From: Saprospiraceae bacterium
GTDB lineage: Bacteria > Bacteroidota > Bacteroidia > Chitinophagales > Saprospiraceae
Length of the DNA: 64,000 nt
Reading direction: 5' to 3'
Assembly (NCBI GenBank): GCA_019187225.1
Contig: JABAQQ010000020.1
Location: 79,327-143,326, forward strand
In this document: in pieces, positions 15,963 through 24,046 of the stretch
How the letters are laid out: every line of letters starts with the position of its first letter
Numbering within the stretch: the stretch's first letter is position 1
Position numbers and translations under genes: made by a program
Notes under the pieces: model-generated
What the model was told of the DNA's origin: nothing
Database searches by the model: none
The model's input: the letters and a program-made list of their open reading frames with translations, nothing else

Positions 15963-17147
15963 CTATTTGCTAAACCACAATTCAAAAATGCGTTCAAATT
16001 CATGCTTTGCTTTTCGGACTTCCGGCGCCGGCGCTTCGAGTATTATCGAGGGTGCGGGATACGCATAAAAATCACCTGAACCTTCGGCGGCCATTCCATC
16101 TCCCACGTCCACGTAACAAACTCCTCTGCCGTCAAATAATTCTGTACGTTTTTCACCTTTAATTTGCGCGGCAATATTTCCGGCGACAATATGCGCCTGT
16201 GCTTCTGCAAAAACGCCTGCTTTGGGAAGCATCATGCCGTTCAAAAGGCGGACAGCAGTATTGTCGCCAATGGCATATACCTGCGGATAGCGGGTCGTCA
16301 GTTCATCCACATCCTCCAACAATTGCATGGCTTGGGGATGAACAGAAATGTAACCTGAGGAATCTGTTAACCCTGAATCCACTATCGCTTTGGGTGCGCC
16401 ATGAGGTGGAACGCCAATCAGCAAATCGTAACCGGCCTCTTTGCCGTTTGAAAAGAAAATTTTATTGGATTTCCCGTCAATGCTCGTGACGCTGTGCTCA
16501 GGATAATAATTGATGTTATGCCCGGCCAATATCTGCGTAAATACTTCCCCGACTTGCGTACCGGCAACCGGCATGGGTTGTTTTTCAGGAGTATAAATCG
16601 AAATTTCAACATCCTGACGCACACCGCTTTGTCGCATGAACCATTCCGTTAGCATGGCTCCTTCGTATGGAGATGGAGGGCAGCGAAATGGCGTGCGCGC
16701 AATCAAAAATGCTATTCTACCCTTTTTGAAGTTGCTCAGTTTTTCGTGAATGGCAAATGCGTCTTTTGTATCAAAAAGATTGAGAGCAGCCGCCGAAAAA
16801 CCGGGAATGGCGCCGGGATACAACTCGGAGCCCATGGCAATAATCAGATAATCTGCCTGCAGAGTTTGGGCGTTGGTGTAAACCGTTCGTGTTTCAGGTT
16901 CAATGCGGACTACCTCTTCATTTATGATCTCTATATCCTTCCTCAGAAGATTTTTCATCGGGCTTTCGACTGTATCCAAATCAGGTTTTTCTCCTATAAT
17001 GACCCTCAGGAAAGAAGGATAGAAAACAAAAGACTTATTTTTTTCGATCACGGCTATCCGATAGTCGTTGGGGACCATACCCCGTAAGGCATGAGCAGCC
17101 GTTAAACCGCCCCACCCGCCTCCTAATATTAAAATTGTTTTAGCCAT
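15963..17147 (-). CDS. SQR-like NAD(P)/FAD-dependent oxidoreductase
   Basis: 394 residues. The FAD-binding loop is ILILGGGWGGLTAAHAL at the N-terminus, the second dinucleotide site is near ADYLIIAMGSELYPG, and the C-terminal FAD contact is VYAIGDNTAVRLLNG. A Cys lies in RTPFRCPPSPYEGAML, at the position of a catalytic Cys in sulfide:quinone oxidoreductase relatives. The family oxidises sulfide or reduces quinones at the membrane face. It faces an ArsR-rhodanese operon and is preceded by a rhodanese gene, supporting a role in sulfide/persulfide handling. The start at 17147 is set by the FAD loop; the longer frame to 17213 would add an unlikely tail. Confidence 0.82.
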   Translation of the reverse strand: MAKTILILGGGWGGLTAAHALRGMVPNDYRIAVIEKNKSFVFYPSFLRVIIGEKPDLDTVESPMKNLLRKDIEIINEEVVRIEPETRTVYTNAQTLQADYLIIAMGSELYPGAIPGFSAAALNLFDTKDAFAIHEKLSNFKKGRIAFLIARTPFRCPPSPYEGAMLTEWFMRQSGVRQDVEISIYTPEKQPMPVAGTQVGEVFTQILAGHNINYYPEHSVTSIDGKSNKIFFSNGKEAGYDLLIGVPPHGAPKAIVDSGLTDSSGYISVHPQAMQLLEDVDELTTRYPQVYAIGDNTAVRLLNGMMLPKAGVFAEAQAHIVAGNIAAQIKGEKRTELFDGRGVCYVDVGDGMAAEGSGDFYAYPAPSIILEAPAPEVRKAKHEFERIFELWFSK

Positions 17148-17203
17148 TGTGCAAAATTTAATAAGTTTAAAATCAAATTTTTTGAAAAAATTTGGTCTTT
17201 TGA

Positions 17204-17219
17204 AATGATGCAAATCATT
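17204..17219. promoter_or_regulatory. Dyad between the flavoprotein and rhodanese genes
   Basis: AATGAT-GCAA-ATCATT, a perfect 6-bp inverted repeat 57-72 bp upstream of the flavoprotein start at 17147. It could be a site for the divergent ArsR-type regulator, but its sequence differs from the dyad at 17602-17621. Confidence 0.35.
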
Positions 17220-17265
17220 CTTTGAGTGAATGCAAATTCCTGTTCCCGGTTGTCAATAAATAAGT

Positions 17266-17577
17266 TCAGTCAAACCAACCGAATGTCCCGCCACACAGCC
17301 AGGCGGATTGGAACCCGGCCTGCCGCAATGTTTCCGCACCTTTTGCCGACCTGCCCCCGCCCTTTCCGCAGGCTGTAACCAGCAAAACGTCCGAATCAAA
17401 CTTCAATACCGATTTTTCCAACTCACCCAACGGAATATTCATCGCACCCGGGATGTGCTTTTCTTGAAATTCTTCCGGGTTTCTCACGTCGATGATCTGA
17501 ATTCGATTACCGGCGCGGCGTTTTGCTTCCATTTCCTCCTTTGTGAGGCAGTTGTCATACATTGTTTCTTTTTCCAT
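17266..17577 (-). CDS. Rhodanese-like sulfurtransferase
   Basis: 103 residues, a single rhodanese domain: IQIIDVRNPEEFQEKHIPGAMNIPLGELE followed by the active-site loop VTACGKGGGRSAKGAE. The loop is C-x5-R, one residue longer than the usual C-x4-R, as seen in a group of Bacteroidota rhodaneses and in Cdc25-like folds. The enzyme moves sulfane sulfur to thiol or cyanide acceptors in the cytosol. It is co-oriented with the SQR-like flavoprotein 118 bp downstream. Confidence 0.85.
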   Translation of the reverse strand: MEKETMYDNCLTKEEMEAKRRAGNRIQIIDVRNPEEFQEKHIPGAMNIPLGELEKSVLKFDSDVLLVTACGKGGGRSAKGAETLRQAGFQSAWLCGGTFGWFD

Positions 17578-17601
17578 AATTTTTTTTCAACTAAACATTT
17601 T

Positions 17602-17621
17602 ATTCAAGAACTTGTTTGAAT
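17602..17621. promoter_or_regulatory. Candidate ArsR-family operator in the divergent promoter
   Basis: ATTCAA-N8-TTGAAT, an imperfect dyad of the size typical for ArsR/SmtB winged-helix operators, placed in the 64-bp gap between the rhodanese (minus) and the ArsR-rhodanese gene (plus). A second half-site, TTGAAT, follows at once. Binding by the adjacent regulator would couple both transcripts. Confidence 0.45.
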
Positions 17622-17641
17622 ATTTGAATTGAATTTACACC

Positions 17642-18280
17642 GTGAATAAACGCACCTTCAAAGACAACATTTTTGCCGCCATTGCCGGCATGACCAAGGC
17701 TTTTTCCAGCCCTAACCGCTTGGAGATCATAGACTTGCTGGCCAATGGCGAAAAAACGGTGGAGCAGGTTGCCGTCCAGACGGCGATCTCGGTCGCCAAT
17801 GCCTCCCATCACCTTCAGATACTTAAAACCGCCCGCTTAGTGAAAAGCCGGCGGGAAGGCACCTTCATTTGGTATTCCCTGAATGGCCCGAAGGCTTACG
17901 CAGCCTGGAAAGCCCTGCGCGACCTGTCCCTGGAGCAGGAACCGGCGTTGCAGGTGACGCTCCGGGAATTCCGCCGGGCGATGGACAGCCCCGGCAGCGC
18001 CTCTTATAAAAACCTGGCGCCGAACGACCGGGTGTTCTTCCTCGACTTGCGCCCGGCCGATGAATTTGCCGCCGGCCACCTGCCGGAAGCGCACGGTATT
18101 CCGGTGAAAGAACTGCCGGATCGCCTGGACGAACTCCCCCGCGACAAAACCATCATCGCCTGTTGCCGGGGGCCTTTCTGCACCTATGCCGACGAAGCGG
18201 TGCAACTGCTGAACGCCAACGGCTTCCGGGCCATACGGCTGGAAGAGAGTTACTTAGATTTGACATTCGATCGCAACTGA
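17642..18280 (+). CDS. ArsR-family repressor fused to a rhodanese domain
   Basis: 212 residues starting at GTG 17642. Residues 1-95 are an ArsR winged-helix domain (AFSSPNRLEIIDLLANGEKTVEQVA ... ANASHHLQILKTARLVKSRREGTFIWYSL). Residues 110-210 are a rhodanese domain (VFFLDLRPADEFAAGHLPEAHGIP) with the reactive segment IIACCRGPFCTYADEA. In this fusion family the rhodanese Cys is thought to sense persulfide or other thiol stress and release DNA. It overlaps the MFS gene by 1 bp (TGATG), so both form one operon, opposite the rhodanese and SQR-like genes. Confidence 0.88.
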   Translation: MNKRTFKDNIFAAIAGMTKAFSSPNRLEIIDLLANGEKTVEQVAVQTAISVANASHHLQILKTARLVKSRREGTFIWYSLNGPKAYAAWKALRDLSLEQEPALQVTLREFRRAMDSPGSASYKNLAPNDRVFFLDLRPADEFAAGHLPEAHGIPVKELPDRLDELPRDKTIIACCRGPFCTYADEAVQLLNANGFRAIRLEESYLDLTFDRN

Positions 18281-19518
18281 TGGCAACATCTGAAAAAACC
18301 GTCGAATTGGGACTGCGCCAGAACTGGCGGCAATTCGCCCTGCTTGTCCTGATCAACGCTTTTGTGGGCGGCATGGTAGGGCTCGAGCGCTCCATTTTTC
18401 CCCAATTGGCCGGCGAAGTATTCGGCATCGCGGCCAATACGGCCGTTTTATCGTTTATCGTGGCTTTCGGCCTGACCAAGGCGCTGGCCAATTATTACAC
18501 GGGCGTGCTGGCCAATCGCTTCGGCCGCAAGCGGCTGTTGGTGGCCGGGTGGCTCGTCGCGTTGCCCGTCCCCTGGATGCTGATGCTGGCGCCTTCCTGG
18601 GCTTGGGTGGTGGCGGCCAACGTGTTATTGGGCATAAGCCAGGGCCTGACCTGGAGCAGTACCATCGTCATGAAAATTGACCTGGTTGGCGAAAAAAACC
18701 GCGGGCTGGCGATGGGCCTCAATGAGTTTGCCGGCTACTTTGCCGTGGCCCTGGTGGCCTTGCTTTCGGCATCGGTGGCTTCGGCGTACGGCATCCGGCC
18801 TTACCCCTTCTATATCGGCGTGGCACTGAGCGTGCTGGGGCTGCTGGGCAGTTGGTGGTTTGTGCGGGAAACGCATCACCATGCGAAAGCGGAGCAACAG
18901 ACATCTACAATTCCCGCTTTGAAGCGCCCCTTTTGGGATACCACATGGTTGAATAAAAATCTGGGTTCCGTATCGCAGGCCGGTTTTGTCAACAACCTGA
19001 ACGACGGCATGGTGTGGGGTATTCTGCCCGTGCTGTTGGCGCAACGGAATTTTTCCTTAGTGGAAATCGGGCAAATCGCGGCGATCTATCCGGCCGTCTG
19101 GGGCATCAGCCAGGTCTTTACCGGCAAATTAGCCGATCACCTCTGCAAAAAAACGATGTTGTTTTGGGGCATGTTCGGTCAGGGTATCGCGATTGCGCTC
19201 ATGATCTGGGCCAGCCACTACTGGGAGTTTGCCGCGCTTGCGGCTATCCTCGGTTTCGGTACGGCCATGGTGTATCCTACTTTCTTAGCCACCATCGCCG
19301 AAAACACCAACCCTTCAGACCGCGCCCGCAGCATCGGCATTTTCCGGCTTTGGCGCGACCTGGGATACGCCGTTGGCGCCTTGCTCACCGGCATCATCGC
19401 CGACTGGATGGGCATATTCTGGTCGGTCGGTTTCATCGGTGTACTGACCGTGTTATCGGCGGCGATCATTGAAATACGCATGCGATGCCGGGACTGCCAA
19501 CTTCACCCTGTGAAATAA
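18280..19518 (+). CDS. MFS transporter, probable exporter
   Basis: 412 residues with about twelve hydrophobic helices and MFS loops such as GVLANRFGRKRLLVAGW after helix 2 and the second-half counterpart TGKLADHLCKKTMLFWG. The start ATG overlaps the stop of the ArsR-rhodanese gene by one base, which is decisive against the longer frame from 18163. The N-terminus (MATSEKTVELGLRQNWRQF) is cytosolic. The cargo is unknown; its location under a persulfide-type regulator suggests sulfite, thiosulfate or a thiol/metalloid toxin. Confidence 0.85.
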   Translation: MATSEKTVELGLRQNWRQFALLVLINAFVGGMVGLERSIFPQLAGEVFGIAANTAVLSFIVAFGLTKALANYYTGVLANRFGRKRLLVAGWLVALPVPWMLMLAPSWAWVVAANVLLGISQGLTWSSTIVMKIDLVGEKNRGLAMGLNEFAGYFAVALVALLSASVASAYGIRPYPFYIGVALSVLGLLGSWWFVRETHHHAKAEQQTSTIPALKRPFWDTTWLNKNLGSVSQAGFVNNLNDGMVWGILPVLLAQRNFSLVEIGQIAAIYPAVWGISQVFTGKLADHLCKKTMLFWGMFGQGIAIALMIWASHYWEFAALAAILGFGTAMVYPTFLATIAENTNPSDRARSIGIFRLWRDLGYAVGALLTGIIADWMGIFWSVGFIGVLTVLSAAIIEIRMRCRDCQLHPVK

Positions 19519-19690
19519 ACATTCAGCCCAATCATTATTTTTTGCTTCGGGTACTCATTGTAACCTCCTATTTGATGTTTTGGCCAGAATAGAGGAAAAT
19601 TTCCCGGTTTTATTTTGCTGAAAATCCCGATAGATCATGTTGTCCAAACCAAAACCGCTCCGTGTTGTTTGGCCTTGCTAAAATACCGGC

Positions 19691-20626
19691 ATGACCGACC
19701 ACATCATTCAAATCCGGAATCTCCACAAATCCTTCGGTGATTTCAAAGCGCTCGACGGGCTGAACCTCGACGTGCGGCGCGGCGAAATTTTCGGTTTCCT
19801 GGGCTGCAACGGCGCGGGCAAATCCACTACCATCCGCTGCATGTTGTCGCTGATAAAACCCGACGCAGGGGAGATTTTGTTCAACGGAAAATCCACCCGC
19901 GAACACCGCAACACGTTCCTGCGCCAGGTGGGCTGCATCATCGAAAAGCCTGACTTCTACACCAACCTCTCTGCACTCGATAATCTGCGCATCAGCGCCC
20001 GCATGTACGGCATGCGGTCAAAAAAAGAGGAAATTCTATCCGTGATCGAGCTCGTGGGCCTTGCCGGCCGCGAGCGGGAGGCAGTTAAAACCTATTCGCA
20101 AGGCATGAAACAACGCCTCGGCATCGCGCAGGCACTGCTGCACCGGCCCGAACTCATCATCCTCGACGAACCCACCAACGGCCTCGACCCCAAGGGCATC
20201 ATTGATCTGCGCCGCATCATCCAACGCCTGAAAACGGATTTTCAAAAAACCGTGATCGTGTCGTCTCATATCCTGTCGGAAATCGAACTGATCGCCGACA
20301 GTTTTTGCATCATAGATCGGGGCAAAACCGTCATACAGGGCCGCACGGCCGAGCTGCTTTCCGAAAACGAAATGCTGGTGAGCGTGGAGACTGACCAGCC
20401 GGAGCAGATGTTCCGTTTGCTGCAAAATGCAGGCCGCGAAGTATCAGCGCCGGCTTCGGACGATCAGACGCTGACCATCAAAACCGGCCGCGCGGACATT
20501 CCGGACATTCACCGCGAGATCGTACGAAGCGGCCTTCCTGTGTACGGCTTTCACGCCCGTAAAAAACTCGAAGACCTCTTCCTGAACCTCACCCAAAACA
20601 CCGACGCCCATGCTGGACTTAATTAG
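19691..20626 (+). CDS. ABC transporter ATP-binding protein
   Basis: 311 residues, the nucleotide-binding subunit of a single ABC exporter or gliding-type transporter. Walker A is GCNGAGKSTT, the signature motif is YSQGMKQRLGIAQAL (SQGMK replacing LSGGQ, common in this family), Walker B LIILDEPTNGLD and the switch His in VIVSSHILSE. The C-terminal 80 residues form the extra domain typical of the CcmA/bacitracin type. It is the first gene of a three-gene overlapping operon, sharing 17 bp with the permease. Confidence 0.9.
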   Translation: MTDHIIQIRNLHKSFGDFKALDGLNLDVRRGEIFGFLGCNGAGKSTTIRCMLSLIKPDAGEILFNGKSTREHRNTFLRQVGCIIEKPDFYTNLSALDNLRISARMYGMRSKKEEILSVIELVGLAGREREAVKTYSQGMKQRLGIAQALLHRPELIILDEPTNGLDPKGIIDLRRIIQRLKTDFQKTVIVSSHILSEIELIADSFCIIDRGKTVIQGRTAELLSENEMLVSVETDQPEQMFRLLQNAGREVSAPASDDQTLTIKTGRADIPDIHREIVRSGLPVYGFHARKKLEDLFLNLTQNTDAHAGLN

Positions 20627-21449
20627 AACGGAGATATTCAAAATCGCCACAAAACCACGGTCCTACATCGGTTTTGCCGCCATTTTCGCCATTGTCGTCA
20701 TCATCCAACTCGCTCTGTACGCCGACGGGCAGGCTTACCTGGATTTCCTGATCCAGTCGCTCAACCAGTCGTTCGAGATCGAGGGCATGGATTTTAACGG
20801 CAATCTGGTGGGTTTCATCATCCTGCAAACGCTCATCATCCAGATGCCCCTGCTGGTGGCGCTGGTATCAGGCGATGCCATATCGGGCGAGATACAGGGC
20901 GGTACCATCCGCTCCTTGCTCACCAAGCCGGTGTCGAGAAGTCAGATTGTGTGGGCCAAATTCATCGCCGCCGAGTTGTATACCCTGCTGCTCATTCTCT
21001 GGCTGGGCATCCTGGCCTGGGTCGTGTCGCTGTTGTTTTTCGGCCCCGGCGACTTAGTGGTGCTCAAAAGCGATTCGCTGGTGATCGTGCGCAATGCCGA
21101 CACGGTGTGGCGTTTCGGGTCGGCTTTCGCCGTGGCGTTCCTCAGTTTATCAGTGGTGGTGGCCCTGTCGTTTTTGCTGTCCGCCATCGCGGAAAATTCC
21201 ATCGCGCCGATCATCATCACCATGAGCGTCATCCTGCTGTTCACCATTATCGGCACCTTCGATATACCGGTGTTTAACCAAATCAAACCTTTCCTGTTTA
21301 CTACGCACATGATCGTATGGCGCAACTTTTTCGACAGGCCCCTGCCGGTGGATCAGATCGCGCAATCGGCTGGCATCATGGTCTTGCACATCGTCATGTT
21401 CTTAGGCGCGACGTTGATTTATTTCAACAAAAAAGACATTACACAATAA
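20610..21449 (+). CDS. ABC transporter permease
   Basis: 279 residues with about six membrane helices (IGFAAIFAIVVIIQLALYA; LVGFIILQTLIIQMPLLVALV; LLLILWLGILAWVVSLLFFG; VAFLSLSVVVALSFLLSAIA; IAPIIITMSVILLFTII; VLHIVMFLGATLIYF). The motif SGDAISGEIQGGTIRSLLTKPVSRSQIVWAKF is characteristic of ABC-2 type permeases of the NosY/bacitracin group. Starts inside the ATPase gene and ends overlapping the next gene (TAATG). Confidence 0.9.
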   Translation: MLDLIRTEIFKIATKPRSYIGFAAIFAIVVIIQLALYADGQAYLDFLIQSLNQSFEIEGMDFNGNLVGFIILQTLIIQMPLLVALVSGDAISGEIQGGTIRSLLTKPVSRSQIVWAKFIAAELYTLLLILWLGILAWVVSLLFFGPGDLVVLKSDSLVIVRNADTVWRFGSAFAVAFLSLSVVVALSFLLSAIAENSIAPIIITMSVILLFTIIGTFDIPVFNQIKPFLFTTHMIVWRNFFDRPLPVDQIAQSAGIMVLHIVMFLGATLIYFNKKDITQ

Positions 21450-22138
21450 TGAAAAATGCCCTTTTTATACTGCTTTTTCTGCCATTTTCCCCAATACTGG
21501 GGCAAACGCCCAACCAGATCCTGTACAAAGCGCACCAGCAGTTCGCACGTGTCAAGTCGTTTAAAAGCGAGGTCAACATCTACTTCGACCTGCCCTCGGT
21601 GAGCATCGAGAACATGTCGGGCAAGGCCTTTTACAAGGCGCCGTCCAAATTCCGCATCCGCCTGAAAGGCATCGCTTTTTTACCCAGGGACAACCCCTTC
21701 AACGTGTATACCCTGATCCGGGATTCCTCGCAGTACGCCTCGGTGCTGAACGGCAGCGAAAAGGTGGGCAATGAATTGTGCCGGATCGTCAGCGTGATTC
21801 CCAATGGCGAATCAGACATCGTGATGGCCAAACTATGGATGGGTACGACGTCTAACTGCCCGCTCAAAATGCAGATCACCTCGCGTGAGAGCGGCATAAT
21901 CCTGATCGAAAACACCTATGGCCGCCAAGTGCAGAACGCGTTACCCGACAAGATGCGCTTCACGGTGGATATGAACAAATTCAAGGTGCCCAAGGCCCTG
22001 GCCGCCGACATCAACAATTCGCCGAAAAAAACGGCCGCAAGCGCGGCGAAATCGAAGGGAACCATCGAGTTTGCTTTTACCAATTATTCCCTCAACACGG
22101 CGATCGAGGACAGCGTTTTTAAGGAAGAAGGGAAATAA
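21449..22138 (+). CDS. LolA-like periplasmic protein
   Basis: 229 residues: signal peptide MKNALFILLFLPFSPILGQ, then a sequence with the LolA/LolB-like beta-sheet pattern (ILYKAHQQFARVKSFKSEVNIYFDLPSVSIENMSGKAFYKAPSKFRIRLKG). The family binds acyl chains of lipoproteins or other lipids between membranes. Translationally coupled to the permease, so it probably works with that ABC transporter on a lipid or lipoprotein substrate. The start is fixed by the TAATG overlap at 21447-21451. Confidence 0.78.
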   Translation: MKNALFILLFLPFSPILGQTPNQILYKAHQQFARVKSFKSEVNIYFDLPSVSIENMSGKAFYKAPSKFRIRLKGIAFLPRDNPFNVYTLIRDSSQYASVLNGSEKVGNELCRIVSVIPNGESDIVMAKLWMGTTSNCPLKMQITSRESGIILIENTYGRQVQNALPDKMRFTVDMNKFKVPKALAADINNSPKKTAASAAKSKGTIEFAFTNYSLNTAIEDSVFKEEGK

Positions 22139-22206
22139 ATACAGCGCCTCATCCTCCCCGCGTTTGGCGGCTGCTATCTTAAACTTTAGCGCCAGGGCGA
22201 CTAAAA

Positions 22207-23673
22207 TCAAAAGTTTTTCAAAAACCGCTCGGCAATTTTCAATGGTCGGAAAATATAGCGTTTTTTAGCGCGGTGTCCGCCGCTACGCTGCAAAATGTCC
22301 TGCAGGGTGGCCATTACGGTCAACATGTAATTCCCTTTGTTGAGCATCACACATTCGGCGTGAACGGCATAGGCGGCGTCGGTCACTTCGGAGCGGGTGG
22401 CAATACCTCTTTTGTTGAGGGTCTCCAGCACCTGCGTTGCCCAGATGACCGGTACGTGGGCGGCTTCGCACAGCCACAGGATCTCTCCCTGTATCTCGCT
22501 CAGGCGCTCGAAACCGATCTCTACAGCCAGGTCGCCGCGCGCGATCATGACGCCGAACACCGGCTCTTCCATGCCTTGCAACAACAACGCCGGCAGGTTT
22601 TGCACCGCTTCGTAGGTTTCGATCTTGAGTACGATGGGCAAATTTTTGCCATTGCCCTGGCGCAGTAATTCCTGCAATTCAGCCACATCAGCTGCCGAGC
22701 GCACGAAAGAAAAACCCACGAGGTCGGCATGTTCCTGCGCGAAAGGCAACACCGATTTGTCAAAATCCGTAAGGCAGCGCACGGTGAGTTCCGTATCGGG
22801 GAAATTGATGCCTTTTTCAGGCTTGAGCCGTGGCTTGGCCGCCGAAACCCGGCTCACGCGAAGCACGGCCATCAACGTTCCGGGGGTTTCCACCACCGCT
22901 TCGAACAAGCCGTCGTCGAACAGCACCCGGTCGCCGGGGCGCAGGTCTTTGACCACGCCGGGCAGGGTGCAGCCCACCACCTTCTCCTGTTTGCTGTAAT
23001 CGGCGCCGGATTCGGCTAAGAAAAAACGCTCCTGTTCCAGCAGTTTCATCCGGCCCTTTTTCCTGCCTTTGCCGAGCAGTACCGTGCGGATCTTGGGCCC
23101 CGCCAGGTCCACGTATATTTTACAGGGTTGTCCAGTGGCACGCACCGCCTTGCGCACATTGGCGATCATCTTGCTCCACTGCCCGGGGTTGTCGTGGGCG
23201 CAGTTGATGCGCGCGATGTTCATGCCGGCTTTGACCAGCGATTTCACCCCGCCGTAATCGTCGGCCAATTTGCTGTCGAAGGTCACCATCAGGTGCGGAA
23301 TATTCGGATGCAGTTTTGGGCCGAACAAGGTTGTAGCGCGTTGGTGAAGCAACCTGGTACCCGCTGTGAAATCGGCGGCCGACATCTCCTTTTTCGGAAT
23401 GTCCACGCCCAGGCGTTGCAATACGGCCTGCACTTGCCGCAATACATGGCTTTCAGAACTGGCCAGCGAAGAGAGACCGGCGTTGTGCAGGTCGTCCTGC
23501 AAGTCGCGCAGGTCTTCGCTGCGCAGCGCCAGGTAATGCACAAGGTTGGAGGCGCTCCGGCGTTGTTGCGGGTGTACGCGGGTAACGGCCGCTGCCGCCC
23601 GTTTATGGGTAGTTTGCAGCTTGCGGTAGATGTGTCCGATGGCGGCACGCAGGTTATCGAGTGAATCCTTCAT
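22207..23673 (-). CDS. Pyruvate kinase-like enzyme with unusual N-terminal extension
   Basis: 488 residues. The catalytic barrel begins near 130 (HLMVTFDSKLADDYGGVKSLVKAGMNIARINCAHD) and has the PK signature IVLKIETYEAVQNLP with the active-site Lys, MIARGDLAVEIGFERLSEIQGEILWLCEAAHVPVIWATQVLETLNKRG, and ARINCAHD. The N-terminal 125 residues (QRRSASNLVHYLALRSEDLRDLQDDLH) are a helical extension not found in ordinary PykA, and the usual regulatory C-terminal domain is missing. Catalysis of PEP to pyruvate is likely but not certain. Single gene with an unusual repeat array on its 5' side. Confidence 0.85.
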   Translation of the reverse strand: MKDSLDNLRAAIGHIYRKLQTTHKRAAAAVTRVHPQQRRSASNLVHYLALRSEDLRDLQDDLHNAGLSSLASSESHVLRQVQAVLQRLGVDIPKKEMSAADFTAGTRLLHQRATTLFGPKLHPNIPHLMVTFDSKLADDYGGVKSLVKAGMNIARINCAHDNPGQWSKMIANVRKAVRATGQPCKIYVDLAGPKIRTVLLGKGRKKGRMKLLEQERFFLAESGADYSKQEKVVGCTLPGVVKDLRPGDRVLFDDGLFEAVVETPGTLMAVLRVSRVSAAKPRLKPEKGINFPDTELTVRCLTDFDKSVLPFAQEHADLVGFSFVRSAADVAELQELLRQGNGKNLPIVLKIETYEAVQNLPALLLQGMEEPVFGVMIARGDLAVEIGFERLSEIQGEILWLCEAAHVPVIWATQVLETLNKRGIATRSEVTDAAYAVHAECVMLNKGNYMLTVMATLQDILQRSGGHRAKKRYIFRPLKIAERFLKNF

Positions 23674-23780
23674 AGCTGCCGCAAAAATGCGAAAAGGATT
23701 GGCTCCTGCACATAGCTTTCATTAAGGCAGGAAGTGATCTTCGTTACCGGTTACAGATGATTTCAGACGTGGATTTAATC

Positions 23781-24046
23781 CCACAGATTTGGGCAGTTTT
23801 TTCCCGCAGATTTATTTTCCCGCAGATTTCCGCAGATTTTTTCCCGCAGATTTATTTTCCCGCAGATTCCCGCAGATTTTTTCCCGCAGATTCCCGCAGA
23901 TTTCCGCAGATTTATTTTCCCGCGGATTTCCGCAGAAATCCTGTGTAAGAAAGAGCTTGCAAACTATTAAGTAATTGCACATCTGCGAAAGTCTGCGGGA
24001 AAAATCTGCGAAAATCTGCGGGAAAATAAATCTGCGGGAAAAAACC
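23781..24046. repeat. Word-repeat array CCCGCAGATTT with inverted copy
   Basis: The 372-bp gap between two minus-strand genes is almost wholly built of the 10-12 bp word CCCGCAGATTT, with spacers TATTTT or TTTTT, about a dozen times, followed from about 23984 by the same words inverted (TCTGCGGGAAAA). It could fold into a long imperfect hairpin. The plus-strand open frames here are only readings of the repeat. Confidence 0.85.

Noticed and set aside
23757-23974. Plus-strand open frames reading FPQISADFF repeats
   Set aside because: They only translate the CCCGCAGATTT repeat; no start context or family.
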